Under the pieces are notes generated by a model, which saw only the letters and a list, made by a program, of their open reading frames with translations, did not search any database and was not told where the DNA came from. DNA of 16,910 bases, taken from an uncultured Clostridia bacterium. GTDB lineage: Bacteria; Bacillota; Clostridia; Oscillospirales; Oscillospiraceae. The position numbers and the translations under genes are program-made. Within the stretch, counting starts at the first letter, position 1. Each line of letters begins with the position of its first letter. This document shows positions 6,604-14,673 of the stretch, piece after piece. The DNA is taken from positions 1 through 16,910 of the forward strand of contig CAMJHX010000007.1 in assembly GCA_946405655.1 (NCBI GenBank). Reading direction: 5' to 3'.

Positions 6604-8139
6604 ATGGAGGAAAAACAAACTTCTGCGCTCGGCGGCATCTCCGGCGGCGACCTGCACCCAATGCTGCTTCTGCGCGAGGTGATGCGCAAGCTCTGGGCGA
6701 TTGTGCTCGCGGCAATCATTTTCGGCTGCTGCGGCTATGTGATTCGGGACGCGTCGTATCAGCCGATCTACCGCACGAGCACCACGCTCGTGGTCATGCA
6801 GGGCGGATCGACCTCGGTGTTCGGAAACCGCAGCGCCGCCAACACGCTGGCGACCAACCTCTCCAAGCTCTTAAACGGTGAGATGCTCCGCCGCACGATC
6901 GCCGAGGAGCTCGGCGTCAGCAGAGTGGACGGCACGATCTCCGCGGAGACGATCCCGGAGACAAATCTGGTGACCGTCACAGTGACCAGCTCCACGCCGC
7001 GCATGGCGTTCAGCATCCTGCGCGCCGCGATGGACCACTATAACGATCTCGGCAGCCGTTCGCTCGGCAGGATCTCCGTCGCGACGCTGTATCCGGCGTC
7101 GGCACCGACCGCGCCGATCAATTCCCCGGGCAGCCGCCAGTTTGCGAAAAAGGCCGCGATCGTCGGCGCCGCGCTGATGACGGCCGCCATTGTCGCGCTT
7201 GCCTACCTTCGCGATACGGTCAAGTCCGAGAAAGAGGTGGAGGACAAGCTTGACACCCGTCTGCTCACGGTGGTCCACCACGAGCGCAAGGCGAAAACGC
7301 TGCGGGAACGCTTCAAAAAGCAAAAGAAGAGCCTGCTGATCACCTCGCCCACCACCGGCTTTCTCTTCGTGGAGACGATCAAAAAGCTTCGTGCCCGCGT
7401 GGAGTACCAGATGAAGCGCTCCGGCGCGAAGGTCATCATGGTTACCTCCGTCAGCGAGAACGAGGGCAAGACTACCATCGCGACCAATCTGGCGCTGGCG
7501 ATGAGCCGCAAATACAAAAACGTCCTGCTCATCGACGGCGATATGAAAAAGCCCGCGCTTCATAAGATCCTCGGCTATCAGGAGGAGGACTATAACACAC
7601 TTCCCGAGCTGTTGAGCGGCGAGTGCACGCTCTCTGAGGCGCTGCTGGTCGATCCGAAGCGGCACCTGAACATTCTGCTCAACCGCAAGGGCATCGAAAA
7701 CTCCTCCGAGCTTCTCAAGAGCGAGCGCATGGCGGAGCTGATCCAGGCCGCCCGCCAGCAGATGGACGTCGTCATCATTGACACGCCGCCCATGTCGGTC
7801 AGCGCGGATACCGAGTGCGTCGCGGATATCGCGGACGCCTCGCTTCTGGTCGTTCGTCAGGACGCGGTGCGCGTCCGCCTGATCAACGACAGCATTGACA
7901 TTCTCAATCTGTCCAGAGCAGAGCTTCTGGGCTGTGTTCTGAATAATTATTATACCACGGAGCTCTCCGACCACTTGGGCTATGGCTATGGCGGGCGCTA
8001 TGGCTACGGCGTCAAATACGGCTACGGCTATGGCTACGGCTCCAAAACCGGTTATGGCTCCAGAATCGGCTACGGCTCGAGGATCGGCTATGGCTCGAAG
8101 CTCGGCTACGGCTCCGGAGCAGGGGAGGGGGATCAATGA
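6604..8139 (+). CDS. Fused chain-length determinant (Wzz) and BY-kinase, first copy
   Basis: 511 residues. Two membrane segments (about 31-46 and 183-201) flank an external Wzz-like domain of about 135 residues that ends in the Pro-rich APTAPINSPG. The cytosolic kinase has Walker A SVSENEGKTT (Lys289), Walker A' LLIDGDMKKP (Asp311, Asp313) and Walker B VVIIDTPP (Asp393), with an E-x2-K-x2-R motif (257-263) at the oligomer interface. The tail from 459 holds 12 tyrosines alternating with glycine; these would be the autophosphorylation sites. Such kinases set polysaccharide chain length through cycles of tail phosphorylation. In most Firmicutes the adaptor and the kinase are separate proteins, so a fused form is uncommon. 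The Walker A ends NEGKTT rather than GEGKTT. It overlaps the next gene by 4 bases. Confidence 0.9.
   Translation: MEEKQTSALGGISGGDLHPMLLLREVMRKLWAIVLAAIIFGCCGYVIRDASYQPIYRTSTTLVVMQGGSTSVFGNRSAANTLATNLSKLLNGEMLRRTIAEELGVSRVDGTISAETIPETNLVTVTVTSSTPRMAFSILRAAMDHYNDLGSRSLGRISVATLYPASAPTAPINSPGSRQFAKKAAIVGAALMTAAIVALAYLRDTVKSEKEVEDKLDTRLLTVVHHERKAKTLRERFKKQKKSLLITSPTTGFLFVETIKKLRARVEYQMKRSGAKVIMVTSVSENEGKTTIATNLALAMSRKYKNVLLIDGDMKKPALHKILGYQEEDYNTLPELLSGECTLSEALLVDPKRHLNILLNRKGIENSSELLKSERMAELIQAARQQMDVVIIDTPPMSVSADTECVADIADASLLVVRQDAVRVRLINDSIDILNLSRAELLGCVLNNYYTTELSDHLGYGYGGRYGYGVKYGYGYGYGSKTGYGSRIGYGSRIGYGSKLGYGSGAGEGDQ
7978..8121 (+). repeat. Tyr-Gly repeat region in the tail of the first kinase
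   Basis: Twelve Gly-Tyr units, mostly alternating GGC and TAT/TAC codons. The last part consists of near-identical 18-base units (8050-8067, 8068-8085, 8086-8103) each encoding GYGS-x-x. Tandem units like this can gain or lose copies by slippage without changing frame. Confidence 0.8.
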
Positions 8140-9626
8140 AACAGAATCAGGAAAACTCCTCCATGGAGCTGAACCATCTTCTGCAGATGTTCCTCCGCGG
8201 CTTTCGCCGGTTCTGGCTCTACGGCCTGCTGCTCACGGTCCTGCTCGCCGGCTTCATGGGCTATCGTTCCTGGCGAGGCTATACGCCCTCCTATACGGCG
8301 TCGGCGACCTTCACGGTCTATTCCACCAGCGCCCTGCAGTCGACCTCGCAGACCTACAATACCGCCACCGCCGAGCAGATGGCAAAGACCTTCCCCCAGA
8401 TCCTCACCAGCGGCGTTCTCAGCAGGATCATCTGCGAGGATCTCGGCATCAGCTCGCTTCCATCCATCATGGCGAAGGCCGTGGACGAGACGAACTTTCT
8501 GGACCTGACCGTCACCGGACGCGACCCGCAGCTGTGCTATGACGTGCTCCAGTCCGTCATCAAGAACTATCCGCAGGTTGCCGAGCTCGTCGTCGGTCCG
8601 ACGGTGCTGGAGCTTGTGGATGAGAGCGGTGTTCCCACGCAGCCGACGAATACGCGGAGCTGGCACGGTGCGGCGAAAAAAGGCGCTCTGATCGGCATTG
8701 CCCTCAGTATCGCGGCAATGATGGCCTATGGCTATGTCAAGGCGACGGTCATGGACCGCTCGGACATGGAGTCCGGCTCCAACGCGAAGTATCTCGGCGG
8801 TCTGCCGCAGCTGACGCAGAAGCGCCGCACCCGCTCCACGGAGCGAGCGATCACGCTCTTGGATACCGACAGCCGTTCCTATCGCGAGGCGTTTCGCCTG
8901 GTCACGGTGCGTGTGGAAAAATATCTCCGGACGCACGGCAATCAGACGATGCTGGTCACGAGCGCCATCCCCGGCGAGGGCAAGACGACGGTCGCGTTCA
9001 ATCTGGCGATCTCGCTCACGCAGCACAGCCGAAAGGTCATCCTCGTGGACTGCGACCTCAGAAATCCATCCGTCAATAAAATGACCGATCAGGAGCCCTG
9101 CGCGGGTCTGGGCGACTATCTGCGTGAAAAGGTCAAGCTGCGCGACGTCTCCAAGCGGCTGATCCATCCGGCGGAGAAGGAGGGTATGCCGGACATCCTC
9201 TATGCCGGCGCTGCGGGAAAAACGTCGCCGGAGCTGCTCGGCAGCCAGCGTTTCGCGGATCTGATGAGCAGCCTGCGCGCAAGCTATGATATTGTCATCC
9301 TCGATACGCCGCCGTGCTCCATGCTGTCCGACGTCAGCGAGCTGTCCGAACAGGTGGACTGCGCGCTGCTCGTTGTGCGGCAGAATTTTGCCAGCAAGAC
9401 GAGCGTGCTGGGCAGCCTCATGACGCTGAATGAATATGACATTCCCGTCGCGGGCTATGTGCTCAACGCATTCACCGGCGGCATCGGCAGCGGCTATGGC
9501 TACAGCTACGGCTACGGCTATGGCTACGGTTATGGAAAAAACTACGGAAAAAACTATGGCAGGGGTTACGGCTCCCGCTATGGGGAATACGGAGATTATG
9601 GTGCTAAGGAAGAGAAGGAAACCTGA
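8136..9626 (+). CDS. Fused chain-length determinant (Wzz) and BY-kinase, second copy
   Basis: 496 residues, the same plan as the preceding gene and overlapping it by 4 bases (ATGA). Membrane segments lie at about 27-44 and 183-199. The kinase has a canonical Walker A SAIPGEGKTT (Lys283), Walker A' VILVDCDLRNP (Asp305, Asp307) and Walker B DIVILDTPP (Asp390). The tail from about 452 contains 13 tyrosines in GY, KNYG and YGEYGDYG contexts. The two copies are clearly divergent outside the motifs, so this is not a recent duplication. They may form mixed oligomers or serve different polymers. Stop at 9624-9626. Confidence 0.9.
   Translation: MKQNQENSSMELNHLLQMFLRGFRRFWLYGLLLTVLLAGFMGYRSWRGYTPSYTASATFTVYSTSALQSTSQTYNTATAEQMAKTFPQILTSGVLSRIICEDLGISSLPSIMAKAVDETNFLDLTVTGRDPQLCYDVLQSVIKNYPQVAELVVGPTVLELVDESGVPTQPTNTRSWHGAAKKGALIGIALSIAAMMAYGYVKATVMDRSDMESGSNAKYLGGLPQLTQKRRTRSTERAITLLDTDSRSYREAFRLVTVRVEKYLRTHGNQTMLVTSAIPGEGKTTVAFNLAISLTQHSRKVILVDCDLRNPSVNKMTDQEPCAGLGDYLREKVKLRDVSKRLIHPAEKEGMPDILYAGAAGKTSPELLGSQRFADLMSSLRASYDIVILDTPPCSMLSDVSELSEQVDCALLVVRQNFASKTSVLGSLMTLNEYDIPVAGYVLNAFTGGIGSGYGYSYGYGYGYGYGKNYGKNYGRGYGSRYGEYGDYGAKEEKET
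9484..9600 (+). repeat. Tyr-Gly repeat region in the tail of the second kinase
   Basis: The run of GGC TAT/TAC codons (about 9491-9535) is followed by two copies of a 12-base AAAAACTAYGGM-type unit encoding KNYG. It parallels the tail of the first kinase but with a more acidic end (GEYGDYG). Confidence 0.75.
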
Positions 9627-9656
9627 CGGGGAGGCCCGAGGAGGAATCTGCTGCAT

Positions 9657-11582
9657 ATGAATACAGGAACCAATCCCAAAAAAATACTGCGAGTCAGCGC
9701 ACTGGTGCTTGCCGATGTGCTGATGATCAATCTGGCGGCCTTTCTCGCGCTGTATTCCCGGTTTGAGTTCTCTCTGACGCAGATGCTCCAGTCCGGGTAT
9801 CTGAACCACATGTCCCGTTTCGCCGTGATCGGCACGGTCTTGTCGCTGCTGGTGTTCTTTCTGATGCGCCTTTACAGCAGCGTGTGGGAATATGCCAGCA
9901 CCGCGGAGCTCGTTCGCATCGGCGGCGCGTCGGTCATCTCCGCGCTGGTGTACTGGAGCGGCATGAGCATGATGGATCTGAAGCTCCCGCGCAGCTTCCC
10001 GCTTTTGTATCTGCTGTTTCTCGGCGTGGGGCTCGCGATGGTCCGCATGGGCTATCGCTATGTGCGCATGCGGATGCACGGCGGCGCCGCGGGCAAGAAA
10101 AAACGTACGATGGTCATCGGAGCCGGCGCTGCCGGCGCCATGGTGATCCGCGAGTTTAACTACAGCGAAAAATCCGAGAATAAGCCGGTTTGCATCCTCG
10201 ATGACGATCCGGCAAAGCTCGGCACCTATCTGCGCGGTGTGCGCGTGGTTGGTACGACGTCTCAGATCGTTGAGATGGCGGAAAAGCACCGCGTCGAGGA
10301 GATTGTTTTTGCGATCCCCTCTGCCGACCGCGCAGAGCGCGCCCGCATTCTGGAAACGGCCCGCGCCACCGGCTGCAGTCTGCTGCTGCTTCCGGGCATC
10401 TATCAGCTGGCCAACGGCGAGGTGAGCATCCAGAGCATCCGCAAGGTGGAGATCGAGGACCTCCTCGGCCGCGATACCGTCCGCATCAACGTGGATGAGG
10501 TCGCAAAATACATCGAGCATCAGACCGTTCTCGTCACGGGCGGCGGCGGCAGCATCGGCAGCGAGCTCTGCCGCATGGCGGCGGCGCAGAACCCCAAGTG
10601 CCTGATCGTGTTTGATATCTATGAGAACAACGCCTATGATCTGCAGATGGAGCTGCGCCGAAAGTACCCGGATCTGAATCTGGTCGTTCTGATCGGCTCC
10701 GTGCGCGACCGCGCGCGGCTGGACAGTATTTTTAATCAGTATCATCCGGATCTGGTGTTCCATGCCGCGGCGCACAAGCATGTGCCGCTCATGGAGGCGT
10801 CGCCCTTCGAGGCGATCAAGAACAACGTCTTCGGCACGTATAACACCGCTCTGGCCGCCGACAAATACGGCGTCCGGCGCTTTATCCTCATCTCCACGGA
10901 CAAGGCCGTGAATCCCACGAACGTCATGGGCGCGTCCAAGCGCATGTGCGAGATGATCGTGCAGATGATGAACGAGAAGTCCAAAACGGAGTATGTCGCC
11001 GTCCGCTTCGGCAACGTGCTCGGCAGCGCCGGCAGCGTCATCCCGCTCTTCCGCCGCCAGATCGCCGAGGGCGGTCCCGTCACGGTCACGGACAAGCGCA
11101 TCATCCGCTATTTCATGACGATCCCGGAGGCGGTGCAGCTGATCTTCCAGGCGGGCGCCTATGCCAAGGGCGGTGAGATCTTCGTGCTGGACATGGGCGA
11201 GCCCGTCCGGATCGACGATCTCGCGCGCAACATGATCCGCCTGTCCGGTTTTGAACCGGATGTCGATATCCCGGTCGTCTATACCGGTCTTCGTCCCGGC
11301 GAGAAGCTCTATGAGGAGCTGCTGCTCTCCGGCGAGGGCATGGACAAGACGGACAACGATCTGATTTACATCGGGCATGAGATCCCGTTTGACTTTGACG
11401 TGTTTGAGGAGCAGCTCGATCAGTTCCGCCGCCTGAAGGAATCCTATGGCACGAACGAGATCCTGCGGCAGATCATCCGCGAGGTCGTACCCACCTATCA
11501 CGAGCCGCAGGACGATATCACCGCCAAGGAGGCGGCAAGCGCGAAGGAAGCGGCGCTCGTGCAGGAGATGGTTGCGGGCTGA
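9657..11582 (+). CDS. Membrane nucleotide-sugar 4,6-dehydratase/epimerase (CapD/FlaA1/PglF family)
   Basis: 641 residues. Four hydrophobic segments fill about 12-32, 53-70, 88-107 and 112-131. A first nucleotide-binding fold starts at MVIGAGAAGAMVI (152-164), and the catalytic SDR domain begins at VLVTGGGGSIGSEL (291-304). The catalytic region STDKAVNPTNVMGASKR (413-429) has the Thr-Asp-Lys triplet (414-416) and Lys428; the usual SDR Tyr is replaced by Met424, as is normal in this family. These enzymes act on UDP-GlcNAc or a similar UDP-sugar to give a 4-keto-6-deoxy precursor for capsule, teichoic-type or glycoprotein sugars. The exact product cannot be read from sequence. AGGAGG lies 12 bases before the ATG, slightly long. 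The C-terminal 20 residues are Ala/Glu-rich and unremarkable. Confidence 0.9.
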   Translation: MNTGTNPKKILRVSALVLADVLMINLAAFLALYSRFEFSLTQMLQSGYLNHMSRFAVIGTVLSLLVFFLMRLYSSVWEYASTAELVRIGGASVISALVYWSGMSMMDLKLPRSFPLLYLLFLGVGLAMVRMGYRYVRMRMHGGAAGKKKRTMVIGAGAAGAMVIREFNYSEKSENKPVCILDDDPAKLGTYLRGVRVVGTTSQIVEMAEKHRVEEIVFAIPSADRAERARILETARATGCSLLLLPGIYQLANGEVSIQSIRKVEIEDLLGRDTVRINVDEVAKYIEHQTVLVTGGGGSIGSELCRMAAAQNPKCLIVFDIYENNAYDLQMELRRKYPDLNLVVLIGSVRDRARLDSIFNQYHPDLVFHAAAHKHVPLMEASPFEAIKNNVFGTYNTALAADKYGVRRFILISTDKAVNPTNVMGASKRMCEMIVQMMNEKSKTEYVAVRFGNVLGSAGSVIPLFRRQIAEGGPVTVTDKRIIRYFMTIPEAVQLIFQAGAYAKGGEIFVLDMGEPVRIDDLARNMIRLSGFEPDVDIPVVYTGLRPGEKLYEELLLSGEGMDKTDNDLIYIGHEIPFDFDVFEEQLDQFRRLKESYGTNEILRQIIREVVPTYHEPQDDITAKEAASAKEAALVQEMVAG

Positions 11583-11604
11583 CGGAAGCAGAAGGAGAAG
11601 AAAC

Positions 11605-12654
11605 ATGGCACAAAACGCACAGGCGCGTCCCGAAAAAAGCGAAAAGCGCATGAGCAGGGGAACGCGCGTGCTCCGGAATATCGTGATCGTCATCGTGATC
11701 ATCGCGCTGCTGCTCGGCGCGGCGGTGTTCCTGCTCGACCACTTCGGCCGCAGCAAGCTGACCGACGACGGCGCCGGCATGACGACCATCGACGACGCGG
11801 AGCTCGACAATGCCGGCCGCGTTCGCTATAAGGGACAGCTCTATGAATATAAGAAGGACGTCACCACAATCCTGCTCATGGGCGTTGACTCCCGCAGCAA
11901 GGAGGCGTCCTCGGGCGAATTCGGCGGCTCCAACCAGTCAGATATGAACGTTCTCGCCGTGCTCGATCCGGATACGCGGCAGATCACGCTCATCAGCGTT
12001 TCCCGTGACTCCATGGTCGAGATGGAGGTCATGGACGAGGCCGGCAATTCCACGGGCACCGCGCGGGCACAGCTCGCCCTGTCGTATTCCTACGGCGACG
12101 GCGGCGATATCAGCTGCCGCCTGACGCGGGACGCCGTGTCCGGTCTGTTCTATGATCTCCCGATCCACGCCTATGCGTCGATCTATCTCAACGGCGTTGC
12201 GGATCTGGTCGGCGAGCTCGGCGGCGTCACGGTCAACGCGCTCGATACCTTCGGCGGATTCCAGAAGGGCGTGGATACCCAGCTCACGAGAGACAATACC
12301 GAGAGCTACATCCGCCACCGCGAGTATACGGTCGACGGCAACAATCAGCGCATGGAGCGGCAGAAGCAGGTGCTCATGGCGATGGCGAAAGCTATGCTCA
12401 GCCGCATTAAGGAAAAGCCCATCAGCGCGCTTTCCATCTACGACGCGGTCAAGCGCAATGTCACCACGGATCTGAACACCGGCTCCATTCTCTATCTCGC
12501 GCGCACAGCCGCCGGCATGCACATGAACGAGCACACGCTCAAGGTGCAGGGCGAGTCCGTCCTGGGCGAGGGGAACCACGCGGAGTTCAACGTGGACGAG
12601 ACGGCGCTCTATGAACTGATTCTGTCCGTGTTCTATAAGCCGGTCGAGGGCTGA
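11605..12654 (+). CDS. LytR-CpsA-Psr (LCP) family glycopolymer ligase
   Basis: 349 residues. The start at 11605 has GAAGGAG 7 bases upstream; the frame is open earlier but that overlaps the dehydratase gene. A membrane anchor (24-44) follows a basic N-terminus. The LCP domain shows TTILLMGVDSR (87-97), SDMNVLAVLDPDTRQITLISVSRD (112-135, with Asp113, Arg134 and Asp135) and NQRMERQKQVLMAM (247-260), which correspond to the conserved Asp and Arg residues that hold the pyrophosphate lipid and Mg. LCP enzymes transfer undecaprenyl-linked polymers onto peptidoglycan, so this gene would finish what the kinases and dehydratase begin. No C-terminal LytR domain is present. Confidence 0.9.
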   Translation: MAQNAQARPEKSEKRMSRGTRVLRNIVIVIVIIALLLGAAVFLLDHFGRSKLTDDGAGMTTIDDAELDNAGRVRYKGQLYEYKKDVTTILLMGVDSRSKEASSGEFGGSNQSDMNVLAVLDPDTRQITLISVSRDSMVEMEVMDEAGNSTGTARAQLALSYSYGDGGDISCRLTRDAVSGLFYDLPIHAYASIYLNGVADLVGELGGVTVNALDTFGGFQKGVDTQLTRDNTESYIRHREYTVDGNNQRMERQKQVLMAMAKAMLSRIKEKPISALSIYDAVKRNVTTDLNTGSILYLARTAAGMHMNEHTLKVQGESVLGEGNHAEFNVDETALYELILSVFYKPVEG

Positions 12655-12657
12655 GAA

Positions 12658-12664
12658 GGGGAGG
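12658..12664 (+). promoter_or_regulatory. Ribosome binding site that points to an ACG start for murI
   Basis: GGGGAGG lies 7 bases before ACG at 12672, the best spacing for this site. The only canonical start in frame, GTG at 12699, is 34 bases further and has no Shine-Dalgarno sequence in front of it. Confidence 0.6.
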
Positions 12665-12671
12665 AAGAATT

Positions 12672-13448
12672 ACGGATCGAAGAACCTATCCCATTGCGGT
12701 GTTTGATTCCGGTCTCGGCGGCATCAGCGTTCTGCGTGAGCTGCGCGCTCTGATGCCGAACGAACGCTATCTCTATTTCGGCGACTCCGCCAACGCGCCT
12801 TATGGTACGCGCACGCTGGAGGATGTGCGCGCGCTGACGCTGCGGAACATCGGCATGCTCTATGATCGCGGGATCAAGGCCGCGGTCATCGCCTGCAACA
12901 CGGCCACCAGCGCCGCGGTCTCTGCGCTGCGGGAGCGCTTTCCGGATATCCCGATCATCGGCATGGAGCCCGCGCTCAAGCCCGCCGCGCTCGCCCATCC
13001 GGGCGGCACGGTGCTCGTTCTGGCAACGCCCCTGACGCTGCGGGAGGAGAAGTTCTCCCACCTCATGGAGCAATATCGGGACGGGGTGCGCATCGTGCCG
13101 CTGGCGTGTCCGGAGCTGGTGGAATTCGTGGAGCGGGGCGAGCTCGAGAGCGAGGCGCTCGGCCGCTATCTGCACGAAAAGCTGGACCGCTATCGTGCCG
13201 GGGCGGACGCCGCCGTGCTCGGCTGCACACATTTCCCGTTCCTGCGCGCCGCCATCCGGCGCGTGCTGGGAGACGGCGCCGCGCTCTATGACGGCGGGCT
13301 GGGGACCGCGCGGCAGACGCAGCGGCAGCTTGCGCTGCGCGATCTGCTCGCCCCTGCGGATCAGAGCGGCGAGGTTTCGCTCGAAAACAGTCAAAACAGC
13401 CAAAAGGAACTGGAGCTCAGCACGTTTCTTTTGTCACAAACCACATAA
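12672..13448 (+). CDS. murI: Glutamate racemase, apparently with a non-canonical ACG start
   Basis: 258 residues from ACG 12672, giving MDRRTYPIAVFDSGLGG, the standard N-terminus of this family. The enzyme makes D-glutamate for peptidoglycan. Motifs: catalytic Asp12-Ser13 in FDSG, PYG (43-45), ACNTA (Cys75) and GCTHFP (Cys185, His187), the two cysteines being the acid/base pair; DGGLGTARQT near the end. No ATG or TTG lies in frame upstream (a stop is at 12636-12638). ATT at 12669 is another candidate but is only 4 bases from the ribosome site. A GTG start at 12699 would remove the first beta strand and put the catalytic Asp at residue 3. The gap after the LCP gene is 17 bases, so it is in the operon. 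The last 30 or so residues (Ser/Gln-rich) are not conserved in the family. Confidence 0.85.
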   Translation, partial: TDRRTYPIAVFDSGLGGISVLRELRALMPNERYLYFGDSANAPYGTRTLEDVRALTLRNIGMLYDRGIKAAVIACNTATSAAVSALRERFPDIPIIGMEPALKPAALAHPGGTVLVLATPLTLREEKFSHLMEQYRDGVRIVPLACPELVEFVERGELESEALGRYLHEKLDRYRAGADAAVLGCTHFPFLRAAIRRVLGDGAALYDGGLGTARQTQRQLALRDLLAPADQSGEVSLENSQNSQKELELSTFLLSQTT

Positions 13449-13456
13449 AATTGCGC

Positions 13457-13485
13457 TTGCTTTTTGATGGTCTTTGATGTAAAAT
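13457..13485 (+). promoter_or_regulatory. Promoter of the small SPQTG protein gene
   Basis: TTGCTT (13457-13462), a 17-base spacer and TAAAAT (13480-13485) lie in the AT-rich gap after murI. No terminator is seen between murI and this promoter, so the operon may read through as well. Confidence 0.6.
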
Positions 13486-13534
13486 AATTTTTGTATAAAT
13501 GACTCGTAGCAACGATAATAGGAGGAAAACCATT

Positions 13535-13780
13535 ATGAAGAAGCTTTTCGCCATCGTTCTGGTTGTCGTGCTCGTGTTCGCCATGGCGAGCGTCGCGTTC
13601 GCGGCCGGAAATCCTGTGATCAGCCCCGAGAAGCCGAACACCTCTCCCTCTGTGGTTCCCGGTGGTCCGACCTCTCCGCAGACGGGTGAGTCCTTCTCCG
13701 TCGTGTGGGTTGTCCTGGCGGCTCTGGTTCTGCTTGCGGTTGCCCTGTTCTGCGGCAAGAAGCTCATCTCCGTCAAGTAA
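13535..13780 (+). CDS. Very small sortase-anchored surface protein (SPQTG motif)
   Basis: 81 residues, with AGGAGG 9 bases before the ATG. An upstream ATG at 13499 would add 12 polar residues before the signal peptide and has no ribosome site. Residues 1-23 are a signal peptide (cleavage likely after AFA). The C-terminus is a sorting signal: SPQTG (47-51), a hydrophobic stretch (about 54-73) and a CGKK end. SPQTG is one of the motifs known for clostridial class B sortase (described in C. difficile). After both cuts only about 27 residues (24-50) remain, seven of them proline. This could be a wall spacer, a fragment displayed to hosts, or a maturing peptide. The sortase gene follows directly. 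Confidence 0.8.
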   Translation: MKKLFAIVLVVVLVFAMASVAFAAGNPVISPEKPNTSPSVVPGGPTSPQTGESFSVVWVVLAALVLLAVALFCGKKLISVK

Positions 13781-13803
13781 GAATTGCTGATGAAAATTGG
13801 TTG

Positions 13804-13845
13804 GCTCCACGAAGCGCCTGGCGCTGCCGTGGAGCTTTCCGTTTG
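13804..13845 (+). terminator. Hairpin between the SPQTG gene and the sortase gene (terminator or attenuator)
   Basis: GCTCCACG (13804-13811) pairs perfectly with CGTGGAGC (13828-13835), and AGCGC/GCGCT (13813-13817 and 13821-13825) form an inner stem. TTTCCGTTT follows, an imperfect T tract. Some readthrough is expected, which would give much more substrate than sortase. Confidence 0.65.
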
Positions 13846-13859
13846 ATTGAGGAAATGCA

Positions 13860-14663
13860 ATGGAAAAAAAGAACAACGCAAAGCAGACGCTCGTCCGTCT
13901 GATCCTGATCGTCATCGCCATCGCGGCGCTGCTTGCCATCGCCTGGTGCGTCTGGTATCTCGTGCAGTATTATCAGGGCGCGCGCCACGGGCAGGAGGTG
14001 CAGGAGATCGGCGTCACCGAGATCCAGGTCATCGATCCCGCGAATGTGCCGGAGGTCGTGGAGCTGCCGGTCGATTTTGAGGCGCTGCAGGCGATGAACC
14101 CGGACGTCTACGCCTGGGTCAGCATTCCCGGCACCGCGATCAACTATCCCATCGTCCAGCGTAAGGGAGACGTCGGCTTCTATGCCAACCACAGTTCCGA
14201 CGGCGCGTATTACACCGGCGGCAGCATCTACAGCGAGGACTATAACACCACCACCTTCCGCGATCCGGTCACCGTGCTCTACGGCCACAATCTCCGCAAC
14301 GGCACGATGTTTGCCCAGCTCAACGATTTCGCGGACGCGGAGGTCTTCTCGCAGCATCCGCAGGTCTATGTCTATACGCCGGATAAAATGTTTATCTATC
14401 AGATCTTCTTCGCCGGCGTGCACTCCAATGAGCATCTGCTCCTGAACCACGATTTCACCCAGCGCGAGGAGTTTGAGACATTCTTTGCCGATCTGAAGGA
14501 CACGCACTCGCTCACCGCGCAGCTGCGCGAGGAGGACTTCCCGGCGTACGGGGAGGACAAGGTGCTCGTCCTGTCCACATGCTTCCGCGGCAACAACCGC
14601 CAGCGTTTCCTCGTGCAGGGCAGGCTTCTTGCCGAAATACCGGTTCAATATACGACAAATTGA
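13860..14663 (+). CDS. srtB: Class B sortase
   Basis: 267 residues with GAGG 8 bases before the ATG. One N-terminal membrane anchor (about 11-36) is followed by an extracellular catalytic domain with TVLYGHN (His143), LSTCF (Cys241, the TLxTC box) and NRQRFLVQGRL (Arg249 as the likely oxyanion Arg). Segments such as VYAWVSIPGTAINYPIVQ and the long insert before the catalytic Cys fit class B rather than class A or D. The enzyme cleaves between Thr and Gly of a sorting motif and joins the protein to peptidoglycan or a pilin. The adjoining SPQTG protein is the obvious substrate; no other sortase substrate is seen in the window. No promoter stands directly before it, so it is likely transcribed by readthrough of the hairpin upstream. 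Confidence 0.9.
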   Translation: MEKKNNAKQTLVRLILIVIAIAALLAIAWCVWYLVQYYQGARHGQEVQEIGVTEIQVIDPANVPEVVELPVDFEALQAMNPDVYAWVSIPGTAINYPIVQRKGDVGFYANHSSDGAYYTGGSIYSEDYNTTTFRDPVTVLYGHNLRNGTMFAQLNDFADAEVFSQHPQVYVYTPDKMFIYQIFFAGVHSNEHLLLNHDFTQREEFETFFADLKDTHSLTAQLREEDFPAYGEDKVLVLSTCFRGNNRQRFLVQGRLLAEIPVQYTTN

Positions 14664-14673
14664 TTTCAGAATG

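Noticed and set aside
7978..8121. CRISPR-like or intergenic tandem array
   Set aside because: The repeats are in frame inside the kinase gene and encode its tyrosine tail; there are no spacers.
8133..11810. A 1225-codon open frame on the minus strand
   Set aside because: It lies opposite three well-supported genes, has a low-complexity composition and no family motifs. Long antisense frames are expected with this codon bias.
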